Shown: positions 28,201 through 40,923, numbered from the stretch's first letter. The stretch is 64,000 nt of DNA from Dipylidium caninum (GCA_017562135.1 QEYB01000936.1:558001-622000); one strand, 5' to 3'. Numbers and translations: made by a program. Notes: generated by a model not told the origin, from the sequence alone.

Positions 28201-31200
28201 GCCGTTCTGCTTTTAATCACACAGGAGTGTAGCCGAGGCATTTTGCGCGCACAGCACCACAGGCCTTTTTGCGGCCGTTTCCTTGTCACGTCCTAATTGT
28301 TTAACTCGGCTCTTGGGCTTTCAAAGCGAGGATTTGACCTCTGAAATCATCACCCCAGGCACACCCTCCTCGTCTCAAACGGCACCATATTTGACTTAGA
28401 ATTTTAGCAATGCCTCTCTCTTCACTGTCGACTAGTTGGTTTGAACAAGCTGACTCAATCCCAAGAGAGGCAAGATTTACAACAATTACACTAGATGTAT
28501 TAGCGACAGCAGCCTTGACTAAAGTGTACTTGTGTGTCAAAGACACCAACAGCGAATCGCGAATCAATACGTTTTAATTCACTAACATGCACCACGTTGA
28601 TACAAGTGAGTTTAATGCCTTTTAAGTTTGGGTTTTTGCTCGCTGGTCTGACAGCTCAGGTGCCCATGGCCTCGTGTGTCGTTGCAAGGCGCCTCTTCAT
28701 TCTCCGAAATAATGGATTCAAAAAACGGCCACTAATAGATTTTACCTGATCTTAATAAACAACATATTGTAGTTCAAATCATTCCCACTTTGTTTGCTCA
28801 GTGTAAAAGTATAATTTTTTCGTGTCAGACAAATCCTTGACTACGGTGATAAGTAATTTCGTGGCCAGAAATAAAAAAACATCATCTTGTAGTTATAGCC
28901 AGGTTGATATTACGGGCTTGCCTTCCTAACAGAAATATTTCTTGACTGCACTTATGCTTCTAAATACCGCCTCGCCAAATAGAATTGTTTACCTTAAAGC
29001 TACTAATCGGTGTGGCGCGGTGCGTCTCGGCGTGTTCTCTGTCCCACGAACGTCGCAAGAAGACATTTCTGAACGGGAAGGGGACAATAAATGCCCAAAG
29101 GGAAATGGGAGGCCACCAAAGGCTCCGGGAAAACTAAATCCCAATCCCTGCACCCCTGGTTGTTTACCCCTTTTGTACTGCAGCATGCGCAAACTTTGGG
29201 CTTTTCTGTGGCAAAACCCCCTTCGGATGACGATTTGCCGCAATGCGATTCTGGCTGATATCTTCAAGACGCTCGGCGCTTCTCCTATCTCCTTGTCAAT
29301 CCAAACAAATTCACACTTTCTACCCTCGAGGACTGCCTCCTTCCCCAACAGTTAATCACATCTAAACGAAATGACGCGTGATTCAATAAAATTCGTGAAT
29401 CTTTGCGTCAAGCCTGTGAGGCAAATGTTCTATGCAAGAACAAATGCTTTGTACTATTCTATTTTATTGCAGAAAACGTGGGAAACTAGATTTAAACCAC
29501 TTATTCATTTTATAAAGTCGTCTAAACCCGCCTACTCGCCTAATCCACCGAGTATGTGCGTAAACAATCTTCAAATTTTCAAGGCTATCTGCTAGTTTGT
29601 TTACCCTCTCCCCAAGTAAATACTGTTTGAATAATTTCTATTATTTAGTATAATTTATTCACGGCGTGGCAAATTCACCAAACTATAAAGAAAGCGGAGA
29701 AAAAAAGACATGTGTTCGAATTCGTTCCACGACCGGTGGACGAGGCGGACGCCAATCGGACGTGTTGACCGTTTTTCTAGAGCGTCGTCCTCTCGAGAGC
29801 AGGTGGATGGTCGAGGCTCCTGTGAACGTGATGACTGGGGGGAGTTGGAGGTCATCATTTCAAACGGTGTGGTAGTGTGGGCCTGTGTGGGTGTGTTGCT
29901 TGTAAAAATGTCAGTACCTGACAGAACCACGTGCGTCCCAGTTATTCGACGACAAGGTGACACGCCCACACGGGTGACAGGGCGGGAGTGGCCACCACAC
30001 TAATGACGCAACTGGGCGAATGTCGGACGCCGCCTCCGCGAATAGCGCCACTGTCCCAAATTCCGATTGCCATCAGTCGGGTTGTCTAGACGGCGGCGGG
30101 AGGACGAAATTTTCACAATCTCCTACCTCGTCGTCGCTCGGTTTAGCCCCTCAATCGTCTGTGATAGCTCAAATAGGCTGCCACAACCTCCTTGTTGTGT
30201 AATATGGGCGAAATAGATTTGTTTTATTCCCTTTCAGTCATAGTTTTACATCCAAACAGACTTACCATTCGCACTGACGCCAGGCAACACACCGAAAGTG
30301 GAAGTTTGGGAAGACTGAGGGAGCCATTAAAGGAAGTAATGTGGAGAAGGGCTTTTCGTCCCATCGCCTCCTCCTCGGTGAAACGGTACGACTGTCGCAT
30401 GGACCCTCGTCTTCGTGTCCAACCACCCTACGCATAATTTTGAGGTCGTAGGAGCCTCTCTTCCGCGCTCATCAAGGGGCTCACTTTGTTCTGCTATGAT
30501 TATTTTTCACATACGTGCTTACGTCAATCAAGGCAGGCATCAAATCAACAAGCATGACCGAGACAAACCCGAAATGCGACCTTAAGGAGGCAGTTGCCCT
30601 GTTAACCGTCTCTCCATCCTACAAAAATGGCCACTCAGTAATGATCAGGAAGAATCAAGGGCCATAAATGCCAGTGAGAGAGATCGGATCAAGTGATCCG
30701 ATCTCTCAGACGAGGGTGTGAGATTTTGTGCGCCAAAAGTAAAGCATCTCATTGTGTTGGTGTCTAAACAGCAATGAGAAAGTGTGTAGGGTGTAATTGG
30801 AACGTGAGAAGCGATGACAATGTCGAATGCAACTTAATCTCGAATATCACAATTTGTGTGTAGAAATGAGAAGTAAATTGTGGACTTGTCGGTGTAGCCG
30901 AGGCTACAGATGAAGGGGAACAATGATTAAATCGCAATAAATCCGAGTAGAGGGAAAACTTTTTGTTGGCAGCACACACTGTTAACCACACTTCGGTCAG
31001 GCGGTTTGGTAACACGAGATGCGCAATTCCCTCGGTGCTACTGACTTGGATCAACGTGGTATCGAAATCTCCTCGCTCGTTCCTACTGCGTGCGTAGTTT
31101 GGAGAATGTGATGCTTCCAGGCCATTCGGTGAAGCTGTGGTATTCTCTTGGCACATCAAAGGCACACCGAGATGGAATTTCTGACCTTTCTATACGTGAC

Positions 31201-31970
31201 TCGACTTGACATGACTCTAGACAAGGTGACAATACAAATACTGATCCAAAGCTAACGACGGGTCTATAATTATTCCCCAAACATTGGCTTATTTTGTCTA
31301 CCAAAGTATTCAGGGAAAATGTGATTTTTGTGGCTTCTGAGGGTCCGAAAAAATAAATTCCAAAAGCTGTGCATTCAAGGGCGACGTGCTTTAGGCAAGA
31401 TGGAAAGATTAGGGTGGTGGTTCGATCGGTCTCGCCAAAAATAGGCTAGCCCTTATACACCGGACATTAGGCGTATTTACTATCGCCGTAAAGCAGGCGT
31501 GTAATCTGAAGGAGGAGAAGGAGGAAAGGTAGGGGAGGTATTTGTTATACGCTCCAGATTCAACAATCGCGATGTGTACTATACCAAACAATATGAATTA
31601 AAACCTAAACTTGCGACGTTTTCTTCTGTATCAGGACCATAATCTCATAATTTGTCAGAAATCCTGTCAAATTTATGACTTTTCCTGGTACTTAGTTCCT
31701 TACCCTTTAGAATTGCGGACAAACCTTGAAATTTTACCAAAACAATTATTTAGTGATATTTAACAGGTGTACGCATAAATAAGGCAGTTTTCATTAAATT
31801 GGAGGGAAAATAACCAACAATTTGAAATAACGCGAAATGAAACAATAACATTATCTACGTCGGGATTGGCTACGGCTGGACCAATGAGGCACAGGCCCTT
31901 GGTGATTCGCTAATTTGGATGGTAAAGTGGACGTACGTGGATATCATGCCTTTCCTCATAACTGAAAGCC
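25217..31970. other. 6.7 kb region without recognised genes
   Basis: Mostly AT-rich. The short open frames show no known domain. A moderately GC-richer island at 29690-30190 has longer open stretches on both strands but nothing identifiable. Upstream exons of the ACK1-like gene at 31971 might be here, but no kinase motifs (HRDLAARN, DFG, APE) were seen. Confidence 0.4.
30678..30707. repeat. Near-perfect 30-bp palindrome
   Basis: Arms GAGAGATCGGATCA (30678-30691) and TGATCCGATCTCTC (30694-30707) are exact reverse complements around a 2-base AG centre. It could be a protein-binding site or a hairpin; no adjacent gene identifies its role. Confidence 0.75.
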
Positions 31971-33314
31971 ATGTGCTCAAAGACGATGCCTGGGAACGAA
32001 TTCGCAGTGGCCTCTGGAGAGGCTGGGAACTCCCTGAAGGAGAGGACCATTCTGGAACAACAACACCTCGTTTTCGAGAAACTGCGCAGAACTAAATCAA
32101 TGCCCAAACGGGGACCAAACGAAAGGCAAAAACTGACTGCAACATTGCCCGAGCCTACACAGCCTAAAGTTGATTATTTTAAGGGTTTCAATAGGGCGAA
32201 AGCTCGGTTGTTCCATTCCTGTCGCCTGTCAAAGTCGGAGAAGGGTGAAAAAAACTCGAGGAATTTGACCGCCAATTGTTTCACCAGTGACAGTTTTCAT
32301 CCGCGATTGAGTTCACGACCCTCAATTATTTCGGAGACCGATACGATAGCCTCCTCACTCTCTTTTGACGAAGAGGATGACGGTAAAGAAGTTGACTCTC
32401 ATCACACCTATGAGCATCCTATGATTGCTGAATTGGAGTCAGAGATGACAGTTCCTCCACCGCCACCAAGAGCCTGTCCAGGTTGGCTCAAGTCTGCCTT
32501 AGAAAAGTCTCAACACTCGTCGGGATCACCTCAACCGGAGAGAGCTCAAACTCCAGTCGATATTGCCTCCTTGGCGGCTTCCTACTACTCCGAGGATGGC
32601 AGTTTCTTGAATCACTTCGATGAAGACGAAGACAACGTTTACGAAGACGTGAGAATTTATCCAGTCTTACAAAATGGTGTCAAAGTTAGTGACACCCATT
32701 ATTGGGTCATTAACCCACCAAAAAGCCGTTCAAGACGTTGGGCTGACACGAAGGTTAGTCCACATTTTCGGCCGACGTGTTTATCGGGCAAACTCCTCGA
32801 CGAAGAGCGCTCGCACTATGCGAATCTGCCTGACACATCTCCGTGCTCATCGCCAGACACGAACATTCAGAGCGAAGACTTTCACTCCTCCAAACTTCGG
32901 AGGGGCCGCTCCGAATGCAACAAGGAGGCTCTACGACTAATTCAACAAACACTTGTGGAGAAACTACACTTCCAGGTGCCTACAGCACGAGTTGACGAAT
33001 GCCGAGCCGTCTTAATAGGGTCAAATTGGAACTTCCAGAAGGCTCAACGACGCCTGAAAGTAGAACTACTCTGTCGTATGGGCTGTGCATCCAAATCGGC
33101 GTGTGAGAAGCTGCTCGAACGCATGAATTGGAATTTCGAGAGTGCCGCCGACTTCATACGTGACGGTGGGAATCCACGACAAATTTACTCCATCTCCCTT
33201 CCTCGCACCCCTCTAACTTCTACAGCCAGCAGCACTGACAATTCGGCCAACGTGACACCGAACGAGTCGCCCGACATTGTCTACCTCAATACGTCCTATC
33301 CACCTCTCCTCTGA
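31971..33314 (+). CDS. C-terminal region of an ACK1/TNK2-family tyrosine kinase, or a kinase-less relative (EBR-like motif + UBA)
   Basis: A single uninterrupted frame of 447 codons. The N-terminal two-thirds is disordered, with a Pro run (PPPPPPRACPGW) and acidic patches. SDTHYWVINPP around residues 240-250 resembles the STHYYLLPERP motif of the ACK1/Mig-6 EGFR-binding region. Residues about 325-395 (VDECRAVLIGSNWNFQKAQR and VELLCRMG...CEKLLERMNWNFESAADFI) resemble the ACK1 C-terminal UBA region in order and spacing. An in-frame TAA lies just upstream (31959-31961), so the frame either starts at ATG 31971 (or the second ATG at 31986) or begins at an AG acceptor between them. No kinase, SH3 or CRIB sequence was found upstream in the window. 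Family assignment is good; completeness is unresolved. Confidence 0.72.
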   Translation: MCSKTMPGNEFAVASGEAGNSLKERTILEQQHLVFEKLRRTKSMPKRGPNERQKLTATLPEPTQPKVDYFKGFNRAKARLFHSCRLSKSEKGEKNSRNLTANCFTSDSFHPRLSSRPSIISETDTIASSLSFDEEDDGKEVDSHHTYEHPMIAELESEMTVPPPPPRACPGWLKSALEKSQHSSGSPQPERAQTPVDIASLAASYYSEDGSFLNHFDEDEDNVYEDVRIYPVLQNGVKVSDTHYWVINPPKSRSRRWADTKVSPHFRPTCLSGKLLDEERSHYANLPDTSPCSSPDTNIQSEDFHSSKLRRGRSECNKEALRLIQQTLVEKLHFQVPTARVDECRAVLIGSNWNFQKAQRRLKVELLCRMGCASKSACEKLLERMNWNFESAADFIRDGGNPRQIYSISLPRTPLTSTASSTDNSANVTPNESPDIVYLNTSYPPLL

Positions 33315-35347
33315 TGCCAACTCATCGCCCATGTGAATACTTCGGCCTGTCCTCCTACTCCCTCCATTCCGTTTGACTGTCAGTACGCACAAACCTAACC
33401 CTCGCTACTCAGTCCTCCCCCCTTTCCCCTCGCCTCCAAGCCCTTTTCCACCCAATCAACTTCCACGCTTCAAGAGAAAAAACAGTGCATTTAGGCGATG
33501 ACAAAATATTAATGATTGTCTTTTAAACTCCAGTCTTGTCAACTTTTGAGCGCTCTTTTGTCTTTGTGCGCGTTGTGCCAGGCGTTACTGCGTATACGCG
33601 TGTATTAGCGTTTCCTCCAATGCGGTGCATCGAGGCGATGACACGTGCGCACATTATTATCGATCGGTCCTGTGAATGGACCCGAAGCTGGCGTTCGTGT
33701 GCGCACGTGTGCCCCCCGCAAGTGCATTCGGCACGTGCGTGTGTGTTTTCAATTGACAGGATCCCCCAATTTCAGGATCTTTTCGTAAATATCAACGCCC
33801 CCTTCGAGACATGACAACAACTAGCAAATTATTACACCCTCGTGGCATCTAATTGGTGAAAAAAGTGGGACCAATGGCAGGAGAGCCGATTCAATTACCG
33901 ATTCTGCCTGATTTCTGTATTACTGGACTAGGGATAAAAACAACTGGAGTGAGGGCGAGGGCTTTTGACAATCACACCAAATTAAAAAACTCCCCACTGC
34001 CTGCTTACTGGGGTTATAAAGCCTATCTCGAGGGTCCCAGTTAGGCGAAGCGGTGAAAAAGAGCGGCTGAGGCAAGGCGCCAAACTCAAGGCGTCAGTAT
34101 GTGAAATTATGCCACAACGCCTGTGAACGCAATGTTGTATTTATGTGAGTGTGTGTGTGTGTTTGGGGTTGCGCCAAAAAGATGCCTGAGTGATTAAACA
34201 CGTTTTGAGAATCTAAACCACATGCCTAAGGAGAGTAAACAGTTCATTGTAATTTCCGTAGGCATTTCAGCAGAAAAAGATAGACAGGTAGGCAGATAGA
34301 TTGTTATCTAAACGGTGTGACTCCTCATAGTTTTTCATCACCAGAAGGCGATGATTAGTAAGAAGTAATTCATGTGTAAGAGCTGGAAAATGTCAAGAAA
34401 CAGATCAAAAGGCAATAAGGTAAGACAGGGAAAAAGGTGTCGGGGTGTTGGAGAACCAAGGCAAAGGATGGGACCACACGAAATGCATTCAGAACAAGCG
34501 GGTCATGGATAAATGGGTGGAAGATTTATTAAGTGAAATGAATTAATTAGCAAAGAGTCTGCGAAAGACAACCAGAAGTCTTAAAAGCGGAGAAGAAGAA
34601 TATTAAGAAGAGATGAAAAGTGAGTGGGTGGATTAAAGAGAGACTGAGTTGGTGACTGAAATTCCACATTTGCATAAATGATTATATGAGAAGTAGAAAG
34701 ACTCCGTATTTAGCCCTGCCACCAACAACACCTCCGTGATAACCACAAATCCGATTAGAGTCAGAAGCGAGAAGCATTGGGGCGAAAGTGCACAGTGTCA
34801 ATGATGACATCAATGACAGCAGCCCGGTGACGAGGATGAACTGTGGAACACATAGAAAAAGTCATCCACTTTGCAACCTGATCCTCAGAAGTGCCCAACC
34901 AGACAAGTGGCATCCGCCGGAGACACATAGGTGGTCGGATGTCGAGCATTTCATGGTAAAAGGAGGCTAGGACAGGTGCTACCAAGAGAGATTTGGTCAT
35001 TGCGCAAATTGAACAGAAGATTAGTCTCTCGTGTTGTGACCTAGTTACGCTAAACCACACTTCTACAAGTACCCAATTACTCTCCCCATGGCGTGCCAAC
35101 AGCGGCATGCCGTGCCGACACAACTGTTGCTGTCTCTGTTTCGTGCCTTGGTGAATGAGGGCGGATTTGGTTAGGGGAAGGCGGATTACGAAAGTGGACG
35201 CCAGAAGAAGAATTCTAGCGATATTGATGTCAACAATTATTCTTCCTTTTTTCTCCAACTTTCGGGTGTCTGGATAACAACGTTTTTATTTTATACCTAC
35301 TCCCCCTCCAGGAGACGGTTTCGTGTTTTGCCCCAGGTTTAACACGT
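33315..35347. other. Intergenic region before the first inverted repeat
   Basis: 3' flank of the ACK1-like gene, with a pyrimidine-rich stretch at 33350-33470 and a short TG run near 34146-34162. A 165-codon minus-strand frame at 34761-35258 shows no recognisable domain. Nothing else supported. Confidence 0.4.
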
Positions 35348-36974
35348 ATCCATGCCATAATCTCACAATCCTATTCACGAGATGAACACACTCTTTCCTC
35401 AATTCAATCACAATCGAGTTCGACACAGTCCTCGTGTCACACCAAGTCAATAAGTCAATTGGCTGGTTTGTGAGGAGGATTAGCCAATTGTGTGGCTATA
35501 CCCCCTCGGGCAGTCGTCTCATTGGCTGATGACTAGCCAATGATTCGTCCGTCCTCGTGTCCAATGAGATGGTGCCATATGAGAAGTCCCGTCCACACCT
35601 CACACCCGTCTCAACCGCCACTCGGACAGTTCACAAATTCATTCGTCACCTCACCCACCCGTACTCTCCTGATGGACATTGCTATCATACTCGTCAGCAT
35701 ACGTGTTCGTCACCCACGTCAACGATCATCTGTTTTAGTGTCAGTGTCAACTTGGTTTGGAGTGAAACGGAGGGTTTGCGCTAAATGCGCAGCATTTCAG
35801 TTTGGTAATACAACTCTCTCTCCACCGACAACCTTGGCTAACCTGGCCTCCTGCCCCTCACCTGCCTCTAATGCACACCTGTAAGCCCGCAAACTCGCAT
35901 ACACACACACCACACACCACACACACACACACACACGTTCTCATGCACACATCCAGGCAGATGCGTAGAGAGAGAGAGAGAGAGGTAGAGATAGACAGAC
36001 GGAGAGCGCGAAAGATAGATGAATGGATGGATAGGTCGGTAGTCAGGTAGGCAAGTAGATAGATAGATAGATAGAGGAGGAGGAGGAGGAGGAGGAGGAG
36101 GAGGGGGAGGGAGGAGGAAGAGAGAGGGGGGAGGATGTGTTCCGGATGCGCAACATGTGGCCTTGAAAGTACGCACTTTCGCTTCATTTGACGCAATTGC
36201 GATGAAAAGGGTGACAGCACGTGAGGTGCACGATGTTGCCTACACCATTCATTACTACCTCGCCTTGCTTCGCCCCGCCCCGCCTCGCCTCGCCTCGCCC
36301 TGCTTCACCCTACCTCCTCCCTCTTGTCCTATCACATTCACTCCTCTACCGACCCACCTCCTTCCCTCCCCTCCCCTCCCTTCCCCCTTCACCTCTTCCC
36401 CTTTCACCCTGCTCCCTGCTCCCTGCCCAACATCCACGCCCACACCACCACCAGTGCCACCAGCGCCACCAGCGCCACCACTTGCCCCTACTCCCTGTCA
36501 CTGCGATAGCGCGCAATTTGCAGAAGTTGTACGGCGACGGTGTCGATGACTGCAGCAGTGTACTGGCAGTTGACGTAAGTGCAGGAAAATCACCTGCCTG
36601 CCGCCTTCCTGCTCGCCCCCTGATTCGTCTCACGTGAGCCGAGACTGCATGCGTCGGAGACCGGTGGGCCCGTGGACGTGTCCCAACCACCTTTCCTTCC
36701 TTCTTTCCTTCCAACTTCTCACCCGCTCCTTGCGTCCCCCATCCTTCATCCCCATCCTCATCCCCATCCCCTTTCCCCCGTCCCTCGACCCTGCTCCCAA
36801 CTCCACCACCGTCTCCGCCACACCCATACCCGCGTCGCGGTGTAATTCGTTGCGATCATAAAGTATGGAGGTGAGCAGTCAACTTGATGTGGGCGTCGTC
36901 GTCCACGTCTCTCAATCCTTGTCTGCCACCGTCTGTTCACCATCATAGAGTCGTTTCTTGGATCCACGCACACA
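35348..36974. repeat. Left arm of large inverted repeat 1
   Basis: The reverse complement of 39178-40683. The outer edge is shared at ATCCATGCCATAATCTCAC (35348) and the inner edge at TTGGATCCACGCACAC (to about 36974). Arms are roughly 95-98% alike outside microsatellites, where lengths differ (1627 versus 1506 bp). No protein-coding gene is recognised in the arm. No obvious target-site duplication flanks it. Confidence 0.9.
35906..36124. repeat. Microsatellite cluster in the left arm: (CA)n, (GA)n, (GATA)n, (GGA)n
   Basis: Successive simple repeats: CA around 35906-35936, GA around 35967-35984, GATA around 36056-36074, and GGA/GGGA around 36075-36118. The right arm carries the same series with different copy numbers (39945-40132). 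Confidence 0.9.
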
Positions 36975-39177
36975 TACTGTTAATATTTCTTGACCAATTG
37001 ACAAAATCATTCAAGTCGCACTACTCCCATTTTTACTACCCTTTTCTATTTCACCGGTTTTTTAATCATGTTTGTTTATTTTTCTTCCTCCATAAATTCA
37101 ACTTTTTCACATGAAATCTTAACTTTGAAGGTGTCTTTTTCGCGATTTTGAGTCGAGGTGTTATTTCTCGACATTAGCTTTGGTTGCTACTCAACACGTG
37201 ACAGGCTGCACTTTTACCTTGTGATCCGTGAACTCCTTACGTGTCAATCGAGTGTAATTTCTGCCTTGTAGTACTATTTTCTCCTTTGTCGTATTGCCTC
37301 TCATATCACACATCGCGAAAGCACTCCTTTTCACGGCCCCAAATAAATAGTTTTCAGCAATAGATAAAATATATGGTAACCGGAGAATGTGTATTTAAAT
37401 CTATGGAAATGAGTGATCACGGCATGTTTAAAACTGGAACTATGTTGTTATCCTCCTTTATTCTCTTTCCAACCAATCAGATTCGCGTGGCAATAAATTT
37501 ATTCTCTACGTAAATTATACGAAAGTAAACAAGGTCGTGGCTGACACCTGAACGGTGGCAAATTGCCAGCAGGCCAGATTTGTGCCTCCTTCAGGAGCTC
37601 AACTTTGCTCCTCTTCCTGCTTACTTCATATCGAATTGTGTCAAACGAATGCACGGATGTTGGATAGTTGCCTTGGCGACTCAGGCCATTGTTAAATCGC
37701 GAACTCTCCGCCTCTGTGAGTAAATTCCTCCTCCGGTCATAGGGAAATAGGATGAGGGTTACGTTATCCACTCCCCTAATCTTACCTGCCAAAGTGGGGG
37801 GGTGGCAATTTCAGCCGCTGCGCCACCTCCTCTCCTACTGTGGTTAATGCAAACTTTGACAGACGTCTCGGCTACATCCACCTTTAGTGTACTTATGGGA
37901 TTGAAATATTTCCATTTTCCCCTCATCTGTGAACGACTGCCATCCCCCTCCTGGGCCTTAGCCCTCATCCTCCGCTGCCACTATCCGAGAGTTGGAGGCA
38001 ATTCGAGCTTTCGCAGTCACAATGATGGGCTGATGAGAGCCATTTGTCGGGTAGGACTGCAAACCGATATGTAAACCAGGCCTCCTCTGTTAAGGCAGAG
38101 GAAGTTATCGCCTAGCAGAGCCAAATGACTTTAGTGTAAATAAACATAATCCAGTCTCGTTTGATTGAGCTTTGTATTGTTAACCGAAGAGGAGCGGTGG
38201 CGGTGGAGGAGAGGAGACTGCTAGACTGTGCCCGACAAAACAATCGCGCATCCCCTACTCAAGAAAATGAAGTGCTTATATTCAAGTCGTTATTTATAGT
38301 AATCGCGTTAGAAATGCCGAAAAACTTCGGCCATTCTAATTTAAACAACAATTTCTTTAAAGGTTTTTTTGTGAAAATCAAAATATAATTGGAGTGAAAA
38401 TCTTATGGATTGTAGGTGTACGGTCTAGCGAAATACCCACGATATTTGACCAAATTATCCGACCTCCAGCAGCGGTGCTGTTTAATTGTGGAGCGAATAG
38501 GGCTCACAATTGACATTTCTTTGTGAACATTAGGTTCATTTCGCGTTTGTTATTTCATGTTTGTAAAACGATCGATCCTGCCCGCAAAAGTTATTGCAAA
38601 ATAAAAATAATTTAGACCGCCAAAAGCGATTGGTGGAAGTTGATTGACTCATTGAACAGCCAAATAAACGATGAGTAGAGGACGACCAGCACAAATAATC
38701 CTTCAGCAACAATTTTATATTATAAGGTTATGGCTGTTTCTAGTCTATTTATCTCTTGTGGGAAATTAAGACATAAAATTTTTTAAAAGAGATAGAGAGA
38801 GTCCCAAATGCGACACACCCTAGGCGGTAAACATTCGAGAGGGAATAAGAACAAAAATACACAGAGTGGGATTGATCGAGAGGGCGTAATTAATTAGCTC
38901 AATAAAACAATATATAATCGGAAGAAACGGGATCCATGAAATTGAGATTGGCCAATAAAGGACGGTTGAAAGGAAGAGGAAAACAGTGAGGAAGGCGTAG
39001 AAAAAAATCACAGCGAAATTTAGAATCGGCTACAGTCAAGAGTGGCCAGATTTTATATGAAGGATGAAGTGAGTGGCACAATAACAGGTCCAAAAATGAT
39101 CTGCAATACATTGTGGAGAGGAAAAAGGAAAGGAGAGAAAAGGAAAGTGAGTTGGGAAAGTTTTCCGACAAGTAGTC
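36975..39177. other. Spacer of inverted repeat 1
   Basis: 2.2 kb of mainly AT-rich unique sequence between the arms. A 97-codon minus-strand frame at 37499-37792 and smaller frames show no known domain. No transposase signature is visible. Confidence 0.6.
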
Positions 39178-40683
39178 CGTGTGCGTGGATCCAAGAAACG
39201 ACTCTATGATGGTGAACAGACGGTGGCATACAAGGATTGAGAGACGTGGACGACGACGCCCACATCAAGTTGACTGCTCACCTCCATACTTTATGATCGC
39301 AACGAATTACAACGCGACGCGGGTATGGGTGTGGCGAGACGTTGTGAGTTGGAGCAGGTCGAGGGACGGGGAAAGGGATGGGGATGAGGATGGGATGAAG
39401 ATGGACGGACGGAAGGAGCGGTGAGAAAGTTGGAAGGAAAGAAGGAAGGAAAGGCGGTTGGGACACCGTCCGCGGCCCACCGGTCTCCGACGCATGCCAG
39501 TCTCGGCTCACGTGAGACGAATCAGGGGGGCGAGCAGGAAGGCGCAGCAGTGATAGTTTCCTGCAGTTACGTCAACTGCCAGTACACTGCTGCATCATCG
39601 AACACCGTCGCCGTACAACTTCTGCAAATTGCGCGCTATCGCAGTGTACAGGGAGTGAGGCAAGTGCAGTGTGTTGGGGCAGGGAGCAAGTGGAACAAGG
39701 GGAATGGGAGAGGTGGGGGGTAGAGGGTGGTGTGGACAAGAGGGAGGAGGTAGGGTGAAGCAGGGCGAGGCGAGGCGAGGCGGGGCGGGGCGAAGCAAGG
39801 CGAGGTAGTAATGAATGGTGTAGGCAACATCGTGCACCTCACGTGCTGTCACCCTTTTCATCGCAATTGCGTCAAATGAAGCGAAAGTGCGTACTTTCAA
39901 GGCCACATGTTGCGCATCCGGAACACATCCTCCCCCCTCTCTCTTACTCCTCCTCCTCCTCCTCTATCTATCTATCTATCTACTTGCCTACCTGACTACC
40001 GACCTATCCATCCATTCATCTATCTTTCGCGCTCTCCGTCTGTCTATCTCTACCTCTCTCTCTCTCTATCTCTACGCATCTGCCTGGATGTGTGCATGAG
40101 AACGTGTTGTGTGTGTGTGTGTGTGTGTGTGTATGCGAGTTTGCGGGCTTACAGGTGTGCATTAGAGGCAGGTGAGGGGCAGGAGGCCAGGTTAGCCAAG
40201 GTTGTCGGTGGAGAGAGTTGTATTACCAACTGAATGCTGCGCATTTAGCGCAAACCCTCCGTTTCACCTCCAAACCAGTTGACACTGACACTAAGATGAC
40301 GTTGACGTGGGTGACGAACACGTATGCTGACGAGTATGATAGCAATGTCCATCAGGAGAGTACGGGTGGGTGAGGTGACGAATGAATTTGTGAACTGTCC
40401 GAGTGGCGGTTGAGACGGGTGTGAGGTGTGGACGGGACTTCTCATATGGCACCATCTCATTGGACACGAGGACGGACGAATCATTGGCTAGTCATCAGCC
40501 AATGCAAGACCTAAGACTGCCGAGGGGTATATGGGCCACACAATTGGCTAATCTTCCTCACAAACCAGCCAATTGACTTATTGACTTGGTGTGACACGAG
40601 GACTGTGTCGAACTCGATCGTGATTGAATTGAGGAAAGAGGGTGTTCATCTCGTGAATAGGATTGTGAGATTATGGCATGGAT
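39178..40683. repeat. Right arm of large inverted repeat 1
   Basis: The reverse complement of the left arm (35348-36974), beginning at GTGTGCGTGGATCCAAG and ending at GATTATGGCATGGAT. It is shorter mainly because the microsatellites and a C/T-rich low-complexity block (36300-36480 in the left arm) are contracted. Confidence 0.9.
39945..40132. repeat. Microsatellite cluster in the right arm
   Basis: Mirror of the left-arm cluster: (TCC)n about 39948-39962, (CTAT)n about 39964-39982, (CT)n about 40052-40066, (GT)n about 40107-40132. The GGA/TCC block is much shorter than in the left arm. Confidence 0.85.
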
Positions 40684-40923
40684 GAAGATGAAGTGTAGGC
40701 CAGTGAGGCGAAAAAAGTGATTACGGCACAGAGATCTTTACACTCCCTCGGCGTACAACTAACCCACCTGCTGGAGCCCGAGTAGGAAGAGGCACAAATG
40801 GCGAAGGAGCAGGCGACGTTAAGATCAATGACACTTATACAAATGAATCTAGAGGAACTGGGACACAACATGAGAATTAGATTTCGCGAGAGGGGGCAAA
40901 TGTCACTTCCTTGGTTAGGCTGA
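40678..40923 (+). pseudogene. Possible degraded coiled-coil coding fragment
   Basis: Starting inside the end of the right arm, one frame reads as a Glu/Gln/Lys/Leu-rich helix (segments such as SEAKKVITAQRSLHSLG and EEAQMAKEQATLRSMT) interrupted by TAG at 40696-40698 and 40783-40785 and ending at TGA 40921-40923. The composition looks coding, but no family is recognised. Chance is possible. Confidence 0.3.

Noticed and set aside
34761..35258. 165-codon minus-strand frame
   Set aside because: No domain, no splice-linked neighbours, and composition like surrounding non-coding DNA.
36157..36637. Proline-rich open frames in inverted repeat 1
   Set aside because: Translation of C/T-rich simple sequence; the right-arm copy does not preserve the same protein because of repeat contractions.
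35348..40683. DNA transposon with long terminal inverted repeats
   Set aside because: No transposase in the spacer and no target-site duplication at the outer edges (AACACGT versus GAAGATG).
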